Part shown: in pieces, positions 7,783-15,341 of the stretch
Layout of the letters: the number at the start of each line of letters is the position of its first letter
How positions within the stretch are numbered: the first letter of the stretch is position 1
NCBI GenBank assembly: GCA_035761165.1
Contig: DASTRO010000338.1
Coordinates: forward strand, 1 to 15,996
Length of the DNA: 15,996 bases
Direction: 5' to 3'
From: CALCHX01 sp035761165
Lineage (GTDB): Bacteria; Gemmatimonadota; Gemmatimonadetes; Gemmatimonadales; Gemmatimonadaceae
Made by a program: the position numbers and the translations under genes
The notes under the pieces: generated by a model
Database searches by the model: none
Told to the model about the DNA's origin: nothing
What the model saw: only the letters and a program-made list of their open reading frames with translations

Positions 7783-8535
7783 TTACGTGTACCCCGCCGG
7801 CGGCTGCACCTCGCGACCACTGAGCCCGCGGATGATGCAGAGGTAGACGGGGAGCGGCGGCAGCCCGGCCGCGGCGCGGCGCTCGTCCAGGTGCGCCAGG
7901 TCCTCGATCGGGTCGAAGACCAGCGTGCGCCCGTCTCCGCTGTCGTGGAGCTGCGTGCCGTAGCGCTGCGGCCGCCCGTCGCTCACGCGCACGCGGTCCT
8001 CGAGCATCGCCAGGTCGCTCGGCGAGACCTCGCCCGCGGGGAGCGCCTGCATGAGGCGCAGCGCCTCGTGCTGCAGCGCGGGATTGTGCTGGGCGACGAG
8101 GAAGGCCGCCGAGGCGCCCCGCGCGCCGACGAGGCTCCGCCCCGGCCAGCCATAGCGATCGATGATGGCACGCAGCTCGGCGGCGTCCGCGGAATCGCGC
8201 TCGGCCATGCGCCGCACGAAGGCCGGGTCGCGCATGGAGTCGGCCAGCGCCGGGGCGTTGCGCACGGCCTGGTCGCGCTCGCCGAGGGCGATGAGCCGCC
8301 GGCGTAGGGAGTCGTTGCTCCAGGTGTGACCGCGCTCGTCGCTCCACGCCGCGCTCACGCGCCGCCACGCGGTGGCGGTGTCGCTCGCCATGCAGGCGGT
8401 GGCGATGGAGTCGGCGGGGCTCTGCTGCGCGGCGGCGGGGGAGGCCAGGGTGCCGAGCATGGCCGGCGCGGCCACCAACGCCAGCATGGCCAGCGCGGCA
8501 CGGGCGCGCACGGGTGTCTTCACGAAGTGGCCCAT
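7783..8535 (-). CDS. Exported DUF6624 domain protein
   Basis: A 250-residue protein with a Sec signal peptide (about 1-37, cleavage near ASPAAAQQ). Residues about 76-232 fit DUF6624, with the conserved stretches YGWPGRSLVG (128-137), ASAAFLVAQH (141-150), LEDRVRVSDGRPQRYGTQ (178-195) and DERRAAAGLPPL (217-228). The biochemical role of this family is not known to me. The ATG at 8535 is chosen over an upstream ATG (8625) because a GGGGAG Shine-Dalgarno lies just before it and the signal peptide follows at once; the longer start would also overlap the acetyltransferase end. It lies 70 bases after the acetyltransferase and 19 bases before the GH3 gene, so it is probably co-transcribed with both. 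Confidence 0.85.
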   Translation of the reverse strand: MGHFVKTPVRARAALAMLALVAAPAMLGTLASPAAAQQSPADSIATACMASDTATAWRRVSAAWSDERGHTWSNDSLRRRLIALGERDQAVRNAPALADSMRDPAFVRRMAERDSADAAELRAIIDRYGWPGRSLVGARGASAAFLVAQHNPALQHEALRLMQALPAGEVSPSDLAMLEDRVRVSDGRPQRYGTQLHDSGDGRTLVFDPIEDLAHLDERRAAAGLPPLPVYLCIIRGLSGREVQPPAGYT

Positions 8536-8605
8536 CGGCTCCCCGAGGTGGCTGGCCGCGCTGGTCGGAGCGCGTGTCGGTGAACGCCCACACCCATCGT
8601 CCGGC

Positions 8606-9193
8606 TCAGAGCGGGCGCTGGACACGGCACGGCTGCCCGAACGCGAGAACGTCCGGGGGAATGTCGGTGGTGACCACGCTCCCGGCGCCGACCGTCACAT
8701 TGTCGCCGATCGTCACGCCGGGCAAGACGATGGTGCCGGCGCCGATCCACACGTTGTCACCGATGCGGATCGGCGCGGCCTGCGTGCGGTACGGCGACCG
8801 GCCGGCGTCGGGACGCCAGCCGGGCACGAGCCGGTCCGCGGCGCGCAGGGGGTGCGACGCCGTGAGCAGCTGCACGTACGGGCCGAGGAGGGCATTGGCG
8901 CCGATGCGGATCTCCGCCGAATCCAGGCAGACGCACCCCACGTTGAGGAAGGCGTTGGCGCCGATGACGACGTGCGCCCCGTAGTCGCAGAAGAAGGGCG
9001 GCTCGATCCAGACGCCGGGGCCCACCTGGCCGAGCAGCGCCTCGAGCGCCGCGCGACGGCCGGCCGCGTCGTCGGCGGGGCTGGCGTTGAAGGTGGCGAG
9101 CAGCCGCCGCGCCCGGCCGGCCAGCGTGAGGAGCTCGGGATCGCGCGAATCGTAGGGCTGGCCGGCGAGCATGCGATCGCGCTCCGTGGGCAT
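8606..9193 (-). CDS. maa: Sugar O-acetyltransferase, maltose/galactoside type
   Basis: A 195-residue left-handed beta-helix acetyltransferase that transfers acetyl from acetyl-CoA to a sugar hydroxyl, probably in the cytosol (no signal peptide). The N-terminus, MPTERDRMLAGQPYDSRDPEL, matches the Mac domain that opens maltose acetyltransferases (MLAGxxYDxxDPEL). Hexapeptide repeats run from about 72 to 185. N84 and H114 (in TASHPL) fit the substrate-binding asparagine and catalytic histidine. The start at 9193 is set by this N-terminal homology; an ATG at 9250 would add 19 residues unlike the family, and no strong Shine-Dalgarno is seen for either. The symbol is by family resemblance; lacA/nodL-type relatives share the motifs and the true acceptor is unknown. 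Its place in a glycosidase operon fits handling of released sugars. Confidence 0.9.
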   Translation of the reverse strand: MPTERDRMLAGQPYDSRDPELLTLAGRARRLLATFNASPADDAAGRRAALEALLGQVGPGVWIEPPFFCDYGAHVVIGANAFLNVGCVCLDSAEIRIGANALLGPYVQLLTASHPLRAADRLVPGWRPDAGRSPYRTQAAPIRIGDNVWIGAGTIVLPGVTIGDNVTVGAGSVVTTDIPPDVLAFGQPCRVQRPL

Positions 9194-9272
9194 GATGATG
9201 GCGGCGGCGGAACGGCAGGAGATGCAGGACGCGCCGGAGCGAGCGGACATCGCCCACCCCGGCGCGTCGGGA

Positions 9273-9296
9273 GCCCGAGTCGGGGGCTACTCGGGC
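9273..9296 (-). terminator. Hairpin over the stop codon of the Asp-box protein gene
   Basis: GCCCGAGT (9273-9280) and ACTCGGGC (9289-9296) form a perfect 8-bp stem with an 8-base loop, overlapping the TAG stop. No T-run follows on the minus strand. It could be an attenuator that lowers expression of the three downstream genes, or an mRNA-stability hairpin. Confidence 0.35.
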
Positions 9297-12200
9297 ACGA
9301 CTTCGCGGCCCACCGCCGCCACGCCGGCGCGCCGGGCCTGCGCGTTGAACGCGGCCAGGTCGGTGGCCAGCACCTGGTCCAGGCGGTCGGTCTGCACCTT
9401 CAGCTCGCGCTTCAGGTCCTCGAAGATGGGCGCGATGTTGCTGGTGGGGGCGCCGTCGCCGCGGGTGGTGATGGAGAGCAGCGAGGCGAGGCGGTTGTTG
9501 ATCTTGATGGGGAAGTTGAGCGGGTCCTGCCCGCTCTGGTTCCGCACCTGGTAGATCGCCTCCTCCACCGCGCTCAGGCTCCGCGTCAGCCGGTCGCCGG
9601 CCGTCTCGAGCTGGGCGTCCTGCGACCGCTTCAGGCGGTCGGCCACCTGCGCCTTGAGGTCGCGGATCCTGATGACGGCCTCGTTGGCCTCGCTCACCTT
9701 GTCGCGGATCTGGATGGCGAGGGCGAACTGCTTCTGCAGGTCGGCGTCGGTGACGTCGGCGAACATGGGGTTGCGGCGCACGACGAGCGGCTGCGTGAGC
9801 GTCTGGCCGTCGGCGGTGAGGCGCACCTGGTAGGTGCCCGGAGGCGCCGTCGGCCCGGCCGTCGAGCCGCCCCAGAGGATCATCCCCGGGAACGACGTCG
9901 CGTCCGGATAGCGCAGGTCCCAGGTGACGCGCTGCAGGCCGGCCTTCACCGACGGCAGCGGGTCGGGGCCGCCGCCACGGCGGAAGCCGCCGCCCCCACC
10001 GCCGCGCCGCGCCGCGGCCACCGAGTCGGCCCGGGCGCGCGCCGCGGAGTCGGAGACGACGCTGTAGGCCACGTGGCCGGCCGCGTCGAGGATCTCGAGC
10101 TTCAGCGTGTTCACCGGCCGCTTCAGCCAGTACTGGACGGCCGCCGGCGCGGACGAGCGGATGGCCACCGCCGGCTCGAAGAGCACGGGCGCCGTGCCGT
10201 CCGCCATCGCCGGCTGGTACTGCCGCAGCGCGGCGATGTCGTCCAGGATGTAGAAGCCGCGCCCGTGGGTGGCGATGGCCAGGCTGTTGTCCTCCACCGC
10301 CAGGTCCACCACCGGCAGCGCCGGCAGGTTGAGCGACAGCGACGACCAGTGGGCGCCGTCGTCGTAGGAGATCCAGACGCCGCGCTGCGTGCCGGCGTAG
10401 AGCAGGCCGCGCCGCGTGGAGTCCTCGCGCACGACGTGCACGTAGTCGTCGGCCGGCAGGCCGTCGACGATCTTCGTCCACGTCTTCCCGAAGTCGTGCG
10501 TGCGGAAGATGTACGGCGCGCGGTCGCCGAGCAGCGGGCGCTTCACGGCCACGTAGGCGCTGCCGTCGTCGAAGGCCGAGGCGTCGATGATGCTGACGCG
10601 GCCGAAGTCGGGCATGTCGGGCGGGGTGACGTTCGTCCACGTCTTGCCGCCGTCGCGCGTCACGTGCACCAGCCCGTCGTCGCTCCCCGCCCAGATGACG
10701 TCGGCCGAGCGCTTGGACGGCGCCAGCGCGAAGACGACGGCGTATACCTCGGGGCCGTTCATGTCCTTGGTGATCGGGCCGCCCGAGGGGCCCATCGTCT
10801 TCGGGTCGTGGCGCGTGAGGTCGGGGCTGATCCGCTCCCACGTCTGGCCGCCGTCGGTGGTCTTCCAGACGTGCTGCGACGAGGCGTAGAGCGTGTGCGG
10901 GTCGACGGGGGAGAAGACGATCGGGTACGTCCACTGCCAGCGCTCCACCAGCTCGCTCGACGCCTCGCCGGAGAACATGCGCGGGTACGGGCTCACCTCG
11001 CGCCGCTGCCCGGTGCCGAGGTCCAGCTTGGTGAGGAAGCCGCCGCCGTTGGCGTTCGTGCCCGAGTAGAAGACGTCGAGGTCGAGCGGGTCGGGCGCGA
11101 TGTAGCCGTTCTCCGAGCCGCCGGGGCTGTAGATGTCCTCCTCGCTGCTCCCGCGGCCGATGTCGCTCGGCACGCACAGCTCGTTGCTGTCCTGCTGCGA
11201 GCCGCAGACGTGGTACGGCTCGTGGTTCGTGGTCACCACGTGGTAGAACTGCGGCGTCGGGAAGTCCTGCTCCGTCCAGCTCTCGCCGCCATTCGTCGAC
11301 ACCGCGCCGCCGCCGTCGTTGCCGACCACCAGGTGCTGCGGGTCGTCGGGATCGATCCAGAGGTCGTGGTAGTCGCCGTGCGTGCCGCGCCCCAGGTTCT
11401 CGATCGTCTTCCCGCCGTCGGTGGAGCGGAAGGCGGAGACGTTGAGCAGGTAGATCTTGTCGGCGTCCTTGGGATCGGCGATGACGTGCGTGTAGTAGAA
11501 GGCGCGCTGGCGGATGTTGCGGTCGCTGTTGACCAGCGTCCACGTGGCGCCGGCGTCGTCGGAGCGGAAGAGGCCGCCGTTGGCGTTCTCGATCAGCGCG
11601 TAGACGCGGTTCGGGTCGGCCGGCGAGACGGCGACGCCGATCTTGCCGTCCACGCCCGACGGGAGCCCGGGATTGCGCGTGAGCTCCGTCCACGTCTCGC
11701 CGCCGTCGGTGCTCTTGAACAGCCCGCTCCCCGGCCCGCCGCTCGACATCTGCCACTCGTTGCGGAAGGCCTCCCAGAGCGCGGCGTCCATGACGTTCGG
11801 GTTGGTGCGGTCGAAGACGACCTCCACCGCGCCGGTCTTCGCGTCGCGATAGAGGACGCGCTTCCACGTCTTGCCACCGTCGGTGCTCTTGTAGAGGCCG
11901 CGCTCCTCGCTCGGCACGCCGTACTTGCCGAAGGAGGCGACGAAGACGATGTCGGGATTGGTGGGATGGACGCGGATCTTGGCGATCGCGTCGGAGTCGT
12001 GGAAGCCGACGTGCGTCCACGTCTTGCCGGCGTCGGTGGACTTGTAGACGCCGTCGCCGGCCAGGATGTTGCCGCGGATCTCCGCCTCGCCCATCCCGAT
12101 GTAGACGATGTCGGGATTCGTCTCCGACACCGCCACCGCGCCCACCGAGGCGCTGGTGATCTGGCCGTCGGTGACGGGGGCCCACGTCTCACCACCGTCC

Positions 12201-12463
12201 GTGGTCTTCCACAGGCCGCCGCCGGTGGCGCCGAAGTAGGCGACCTTGGGCTGCCCGCGTACGCCGCTCACGCCGATGGAGCGGCCGCCGCGGTCGGGGC
12301 CGATGCTGCGCCAGCGGTAGCCCGACAGGATCGCCGAGTCGAGCGTGACCGCGGCGGCCGCGGGCGGGGAGACGGGAGGCACGTTGCCGGAGCCCGGAAA
12401 GGCGGGCAGGGCGACGAGCAGCGCCGACACGGAGAGCGCGGCGCGCAGGGAACCACCGAGCAT
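9287..12463 (-). CDS. Exported Asp-box (BNR/VPS10-like) beta-propeller protein
   Basis: A 1058-residue secreted protein. After a signal peptide (about 1-24), eleven Asp-box motifs of the form S/T-x-D-x-G-x-T-W are visible near residues 87, 142, 193, 251, 301, 347, 389, 535, 602, 655 and 699, indicating one or two large beta-propellers (sortilin/VPS10 and sialidase-like fold). HGRGFYILDD (733-742) closes this part. A glycine-rich linker (about 820-833) leads to an immunoglobulin-like segment (about 840-897, ending PPGTYQVRL and VVRRNP) and a charged, probably coiled-coil C-terminus (about 905-1045). Such proteins are often annotated as glycosyl hydrolases, but Asp boxes are structural and no catalytic set is evident. 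The start at 12463 is chosen for its strong AAGGAGGA Shine-Dalgarno and the signal peptide that follows; the frame stays open 76 codons upstream. First gene of the minus-strand operon. Confidence 0.9.
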   Translation of the reverse strand: MLGGSLRAALSVSALLVALPAFPGSGNVPPVSPPAAAAVTLDSAILSGYRWRSIGPDRGGRSIGVSGVRGQPKVAYFGATGGGLWKTTDGGETWAPVTDGQITSASVGAVAVSETNPDIVYIGMGEAEIRGNILAGDGVYKSTDAGKTWTHVGFHDSDAIAKIRVHPTNPDIVFVASFGKYGVPSEERGLYKSTDGGKTWKRVLYRDAKTGAVEVVFDRTNPNVMDAALWEAFRNEWQMSSGGPGSGLFKSTDGGETWTELTRNPGLPSGVDGKIGVAVSPADPNRVYALIENANGGLFRSDDAGATWTLVNSDRNIRQRAFYYTHVIADPKDADKIYLLNVSAFRSTDGGKTIENLGRGTHGDYHDLWIDPDDPQHLVVGNDGGGAVSTNGGESWTEQDFPTPQFYHVVTTNHEPYHVCGSQQDSNELCVPSDIGRGSSEEDIYSPGGSENGYIAPDPLDLDVFYSGTNANGGGFLTKLDLGTGQRREVSPYPRMFSGEASSELVERWQWTYPIVFSPVDPHTLYASSQHVWKTTDGGQTWERISPDLTRHDPKTMGPSGGPITKDMNGPEVYAVVFALAPSKRSADVIWAGSDDGLVHVTRDGGKTWTNVTPPDMPDFGRVSIIDASAFDDGSAYVAVKRPLLGDRAPYIFRTHDFGKTWTKIVDGLPADDYVHVVREDSTRRGLLYAGTQRGVWISYDDGAHWSSLSLNLPALPVVDLAVEDNSLAIATHGRGFYILDDIAALRQYQPAMADGTAPVLFEPAVAIRSSAPAAVQYWLKRPVNTLKLEILDAAGHVAYSVVSDSAARARADSVAAARRGGGGGGFRRGGGPDPLPSVKAGLQRVTWDLRYPDATSFPGMILWGGSTAGPTAPPGTYQVRLTADGQTLTQPLVVRRNPMFADVTDADLQKQFALAIQIRDKVSEANEAVIRIRDLKAQVADRLKRSQDAQLETAGDRLTRSLSAVEEAIYQVRNQSGQDPLNFPIKINNRLASLLSITTRGDGAPTSNIAPIFEDLKRELKVQTDRLDQVLATDLAAFNAQARRAGVAAVGREVVPE

Positions 12464-12757
12464 GTACCAGTCCTCCTTCGGGGGCACGACCAGGGAGTGG
12501 GGTGGAGCCGTCTCGTACTGTAGCCGCGGAGGCGGGATCGCGTCAGAGGGGCGGGCGCGGCCGCTCCCGAGCCGGCGGCGGCGGCGGCCCCGGAGGCCCC
12601 GGTGTCGTGCGTGCGCGATGAGCGGACGCGGTCGGGACCTCGCGGCGCGAACCGTGCGGCGGCCGTGGCGGGATCGGGGACGGCACCGCATGTTGGTGCC
12701 GGCCCGACCGTCGTGGCGGGCGCCGGCCCGCGCTCATCCTCGAGACGGGGAGGGATC
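12464..12757. other. Divergent intergenic region with strong RBS
   Basis: This 294-base gap separates the divergent Asp-box and DUF2199 genes and should hold both promoters. AAGGAGGA (minus strand, 12471-12478) is the best Shine-Dalgarno in the window, seven bases before the Asp-box start. On the same strand TACAGT (about 12517-12522) is a weak -10 candidate without a convincing -35. GGGGAGGG at 12747-12754 serves the DUF2199 start. No gene or strong repeat is seen. Confidence 0.5.
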
Positions 12758-13273
12758 ATGGATCGCATGCGCTGCTCGCACTGTGGCGAGGAGCACGACC
12801 TCAGCGAGCTGGAGCCGAGCTACGACCGTCCCGACGCGTACTTCGAGGTGCCGGCGGAGGAGCGCGACGCGCGCACGCACTTCGGCAGCGACGACGGCCG
12901 CATCCACGACGCCGACCGCCGGGGACGGCGCCACTTCGTGCGCGCCCTGCTCCCGATCCCCGTGCGCGGCGAGCCCACCGCGTGCTCGTGGGGCGTGTGG
13001 GTGGAGGTGAGCGGCCCGGCCTGGGAGCGCACGCGCCGGCTGTGGCACGATCCCGTGCAGCGCGACGAGCCGCCGTTCGCCGGCCAGCTCGCCAATGCGC
13101 TGGTGGGCTATGACGGCACGCTCGGCCTCCCCGGCCGGCTGCAGCTCACCGGGCCGACGACCGCGCCACGCTTCGTCCTGGACGAGACCGTGACGCACCC
13201 GCTGGCGCGCGACCAGCGCGAGGGGGTGTTCCCGGAGCGCGTCCTGGAGTGGCTCTCGGCCGTCTGGCACTGA
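12758..13273 (+). CDS. DUF2199 domain protein
   Basis: A 171-residue soluble protein with no signal peptide or membrane segment. The N-terminal MRCSHCGEEHDL (from 4) carries a CxxC pair that may bind zinc. Further DUF2199 signatures are YFEVPAEERDAR (28-39), SWGVWVEVS (78-86), LWHDPVQRDEPPFAGQLANAL (95-115) and THPLARDQREG (146-156); the match covers nearly the whole protein. The function of the family is unknown to me. The ATG at 12758 follows a GGGGAGGG Shine-Dalgarno by three bases; a second ATG at 12767 is possible. It is transcribed alone and converges on the next gene across a strong terminator. Confidence 0.92.
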   Translation: MDRMRCSHCGEEHDLSELEPSYDRPDAYFEVPAEERDARTHFGSDDGRIHDADRRGRRHFVRALLPIPVRGEPTACSWGVWVEVSGPAWERTRRLWHDPVQRDEPPFAGQLANALVGYDGTLGLPGRLQLTGPTTAPRFVLDETVTHPLARDQREGVFPERVLEWLSAVWH

Positions 13274-13304
13274 GCGACGACGGCGGTCGGCGCGCTCCGA
13301 ATGC

Positions 13305-13344
13305 GAGACCGCCCCGCCGGCACAGCTGCCGGCGGGGCGGTTTC
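13305..13344. terminator. Strong terminator hairpin between convergent genes
   Basis: A perfect 15-bp stem (13308-13322 with 13327-13341) with a CAGC loop, extendable by three more pairs including one G-U. It lies 31 bases after the DUF2199 stop and 16 bases beyond the stop of the opposing 91-residue gene. On the plus strand the stem runs into TTTCC, a short T-tract. It probably ends both transcripts. Confidence 0.85.
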
Positions 13345-13360
13345 CTGTCGCGGCGCGGGC

Positions 13361-13636
13361 TCAGCGCGCCTCGTTCGTGTTCTCGATCCCGACCTCGTCC
13401 TCCCGGCCGGTCGCCTCCTCCTCCGCCGCTTCCTCGTACGTGCCGCCATCGAGCGGGATCTCACGGGGGGCCACCGCGGGGAGCAGCCACTCGCGGGCCT
13501 CCTCCGTCAGGTCATCCACCGGGATCCGCATCGGCTTCATCGACGCGAAGCGAAGCGTGAGCATGTTCCCCCGCACGAGCGCGCAGAGCACCTCGTCGCG
13601 GTGGACGCGGAAGCGGGTTGTCACGGTCACCAGCAT
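13361..13636 (-). CDS. Hypothetical small acidic-tailed protein
   Basis: A 91-residue protein I do not recognise. The first 60 residues look like a compact folded domain (MLVTVTTRFRVHRDEVLCAL, then VRGNMLTLRFASMKPMRIPV and DDLTEEAREWLLP). The tail (about 68-91) is rich in glutamate and probably disordered. No signal peptide, membrane segment or metal motif is present. The ATG at 13636 is supported by AAGGTGG (plus-strand 13643-13649) six bases upstream; the frame is open 30 codons earlier, but that part is arginine/proline-rich and unlike protein. It is convergent with DUF2199 and shares its terminator. A real gene is likely because of the ribosome site and terminator, but the evidence is moderate. 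Confidence 0.6.
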   Translation of the reverse strand: MLVTVTTRFRVHRDEVLCALVRGNMLTLRFASMKPMRIPVDDLTEEAREWLLPAVAPREIPLDGGTYEEAAEEEATGREDEVGIENTNEAR

Positions 13637-14194
13637 AACACACCACCTTAGTGAGACGTCCAGCACAGTCGCTGGCGGCGTGCGCCCGAACCCCGGGCCG
13701 GGGCGTCTAGCCGGGCGCCGCCGCACCTGTCCCTCAGTCTACCGAATGGCCGCCGAAAGCTCACGTCTTGCCCTTTCCCGTGCACCCGGCTAGGCGCCGG
13801 CGGCGAGCCTCCAGACCGGCGCCGCAGCGCCGGCGGGAGCCCGCCGGATAGTTGCACAAGTCCTTGATGTTACGCTGGTTAGGGTGATCGGCCGACGTGC
13901 TCGCGGAATGGGCCGGCGACGGCTCGGCAGACGTACTGCCCCACCTCGCCCACGATCGACGAGCGGCGCAAGTCACGAACCACCCGCCCCGTCGCCGGCC
14001 CCCTTTCGTCCCCCGGCCCGCCGCCTCCGGCCGCCTCCGGCCGCCTCCGGCCGACCCGGTCGCGCCCACCAGGTCCCGGCGGCCCCGCGTTGCGACGGGG
14101 CCGAGCGCGGGGCTATGCTGGCCAGGCGCGGGTCCGGTCGCGCCACGGCGGCCGGCGCGCGCCCCTGCCCCTCCGCTCCAACCCGTCCGATCCG
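13637..14194. other. Gene-free stretch with small repeats and an AT-rich patch
   Basis: About 560 bases between divergent genes. Open frames here are arginine/proline-rich shadows. Visible are an inverted pair CTAGCCGGG (13707-13715) and CCCGGCTAG (13785-13793), a CCGGCGGG/CCCGCCGG hairpin (13830-13847), a roughly half-AT patch (about 13848-13889) containing TTGCAC and TTGATG, and a 10-bp tandem repeat (14021-14050). The AT patch may hold a promoter for the TerB gene, though it lies some 300 bases upstream, and no clear -10 is found. Confidence 0.55.
14021..14050 (+). repeat. Tandem 10-bp repeat, three units
   Basis: CCGCCTCCGG occurs three times head to tail (14021, 14031, 14041), upstream of the TerB gene. 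Probably slippage-generated. Confidence 0.8.
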
Positions 14195-14713
14195 ATGCTC
14201 GACGCCATCCGCGCCCTCCTCACCGGCCAGCCGGCCGCACGCCCCACCCACCCGTCCGCCGTGGAGGGTGCGCCGGGTGCGCCGGGCGCACCGGACCCGG
14301 TGCACCTCGCCGCCTGCGCCCTCCTCCTCGACGTCGCCCACGCCGACGGCGAATTCTCGGCCGCCGAGCGGGCGCACCTGGAGCGGGTGCTGGCCCGTCA
14401 CTTCGGCCTCGCCCCCGAGGAGGGCGAGCGGCTGCTCGCGCTGGCCGAGGAGGCCCGGCGCGGCGCGGTGGACCACTACCAGTTCACCTCGGTGCTGCAG
14501 CGCGACTACGACACCGGGCAGAAGATGGTGCTGGCCGAGGTGATGTGGGGGCTCGCGCTGGCCGACGGGCAGATCGCCGAGCACGAGCACTACCTGACGC
14601 GCAAGATCGCCAACCTGCTCGACCTCGAGCCGGGCTACCTGTCGTCGGCCAAGGCGGCCGCCGAGCGGCGCGCGCCGCCGCCGGCGGAGCGGACGGGCGA
14701 TGCCGCGCGCTGA
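14195..14713 (+). CDS. TerB-family protein (tellurite-resistance TerB-like)
   Basis: A 172-residue cytosolic, mostly helical protein. The TerB-like domain spans about 36-152, with the two characteristic acidic motifs HADGEFSAAE (49-58) and LADGQIAEHE (122-131), which in this family bind metal or stabilise the bundle. Before it lies a short Gly-Ala-Pro repeat linker (about 25-33). TerB proteins are linked to tellurite and stress resistance, but many stand alone with no known role, and no other ter genes are seen here. The start at 14195 begins a natural amphipathic helix (MLDAIRALLTG); the frame is open 35 codons upstream with arginine-rich sequence, and no good Shine-Dalgarno is seen for either start. 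The 3' end overlaps the DUF2911 gene by 14 bases. Confidence 0.85.
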   Translation: MLDAIRALLTGQPAARPTHPSAVEGAPGAPGAPDPVHLAACALLLDVAHADGEFSAAERAHLERVLARHFGLAPEEGERLLALAEEARRGAVDHYQFTSVLQRDYDTGQKMVLAEVMWGLALADGQIAEHEHYLTRKIANLLDLEPGYLSSAKAAAERRAPPPAERTGDAAR

Positions 14714-15266
14714 GCGCCGCCGGGCACGGCTGGCCGGGGCGGCAGCGCTCGCCGTGGCCGTCGCGCTCGCCGGGTGGCCGCGGGACGCCGCGGCGCAGGC
14801 GCCGCGCCGCAGCCAGCGCGCGGCCGTCATGCAGATGGTGGGCGCGACGCGCATCGAGATCGCCTACAGCCGGCCGGTGGCACGCGGCCGCGAGCTGTTC
14901 GGCGCGCTGGTGCCGTGGGGGCGCCCCTGGAACCCGGGCGCCGACACGGCGACGACGATCGCCCTCAGCGCGCCGGTGCGCGTCAACGGTGCGGCGCTGC
15001 CCGCCGGGACGTACAGCCTCTGGGCCATCCCCGGCGAGCGCGAGTGGACGCTGATCTTCAGCCGCGCCCAACCGGTGTGGCACACCCCCTACCCGGCCGG
15101 CCGCGACGCACTGCGCGTGCAGGCCACCCCGCAGCGCGGCGCGCACATGGAGACGCTGGCCTTCTACTTCCCCGTGGTGGAGGGACGCACGGCGGTGCTC
15201 CACCTGCACTGGGGGGAGACCGTCGTGCCGTTGCGCATCGACGTGGAGGGGGCGGTGCCAGAGTAG
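14700..15266 (+). CDS. Exported DUF2911 domain protein
   Basis: A 188-residue protein with an arginine-rich n-region and a Sec signal peptide (about 1-33, cleavage near AAAQA). The rest is DUF2911: IEIAYSRPVARGRELFG (52-68), VPWGRPWNPGAD (71-82), PAGTYSLWAIPG (101-112) and WHTPYPAGRDALRV (126-139) are typical of the family. It is a predicted extracytoplasmic beta-rich protein of unknown function, common in Gemmatimonadota and Bacteroidota. The start lies inside the TerB gene; a GGAG at 14686-14689 is ten bases upstream, and the overlap suggests translational coupling to TerB although the products act in different compartments. Two hairpins directly follow its stop. Confidence 0.93.
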   Translation: MPRAERRRARLAGAAALAVAVALAGWPRDAAAQAPRRSQRAAVMQMVGATRIEIAYSRPVARGRELFGALVPWGRPWNPGADTATTIALSAPVRVNGAALPAGTYSLWAIPGEREWTLIFSRAQPVWHTPYPAGRDALRVQATPQRGAHMETLAFYFPVVEGRTAVLHLHWGETVVPLRIDVEGAVPE

Positions 15267-15269
15267 CAC

Positions 15270-15341
15270 AGGAGGGCGAGCCCTCCTTCCCCTTGCGTGG
15301 CAAGGCCAGCGACCGCACATTGGCCTTGCCACGCAAGGGGA
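15270..15341 (+). terminator. Two tandem hairpins after DUF2911
   Basis: The first hairpin is AGGAGGG (15270-15276) with CCCTCCT (15281-15287), loop CGAG, starting four bases after the TAG. The second is a perfect 20-bp stem (15289-15308 with 15321-15340), extendable by one pair, with a 12-base loop. No T-run follows. They probably end or stabilise the TerB-DUF2911 transcript, or belong to a dispersed repeat. The rest of the 228-base gap (15342-15494) holds only a doubtful 50-codon frame. Confidence 0.7.

Noticed and set aside
8372..12523. A 1383-codon plus-strand open frame
   Set aside because: It lies antisense to the Asp-box, acetyltransferase and DUF6624 genes, is low in complexity (Val/Arg/Ala/Asp-rich) and matches no family. 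It is a typical GC-rich shadow.
13680..13715. tRNA T-arm-like GGGGTTCGGG on the minus strand
   Set aside because: No matching stem, anticodon arm or acceptor stem could be assembled around it.
13700..13793. Integron attC-like site from the CTAGCC/GGCTAG arms
   Set aside because: The arms lack the GTTRRRY and RYYYAAC core motifs, and no integrase or cassette array is present.
13761..14069. A 102-codon minus-strand frame containing an NQRNIKDLCNYPAG segment
   Set aside because: The segment looks a little more protein-like because of the AT-rich patch, but the flanks are arginine/glycine-rich with no ribosome site or family match.
13884..15054. Long plus-strand frames across the TerB and DUF2911 genes
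   Set aside because: Proline/arginine-rich shadows in alternative frames of two well-supported genes.
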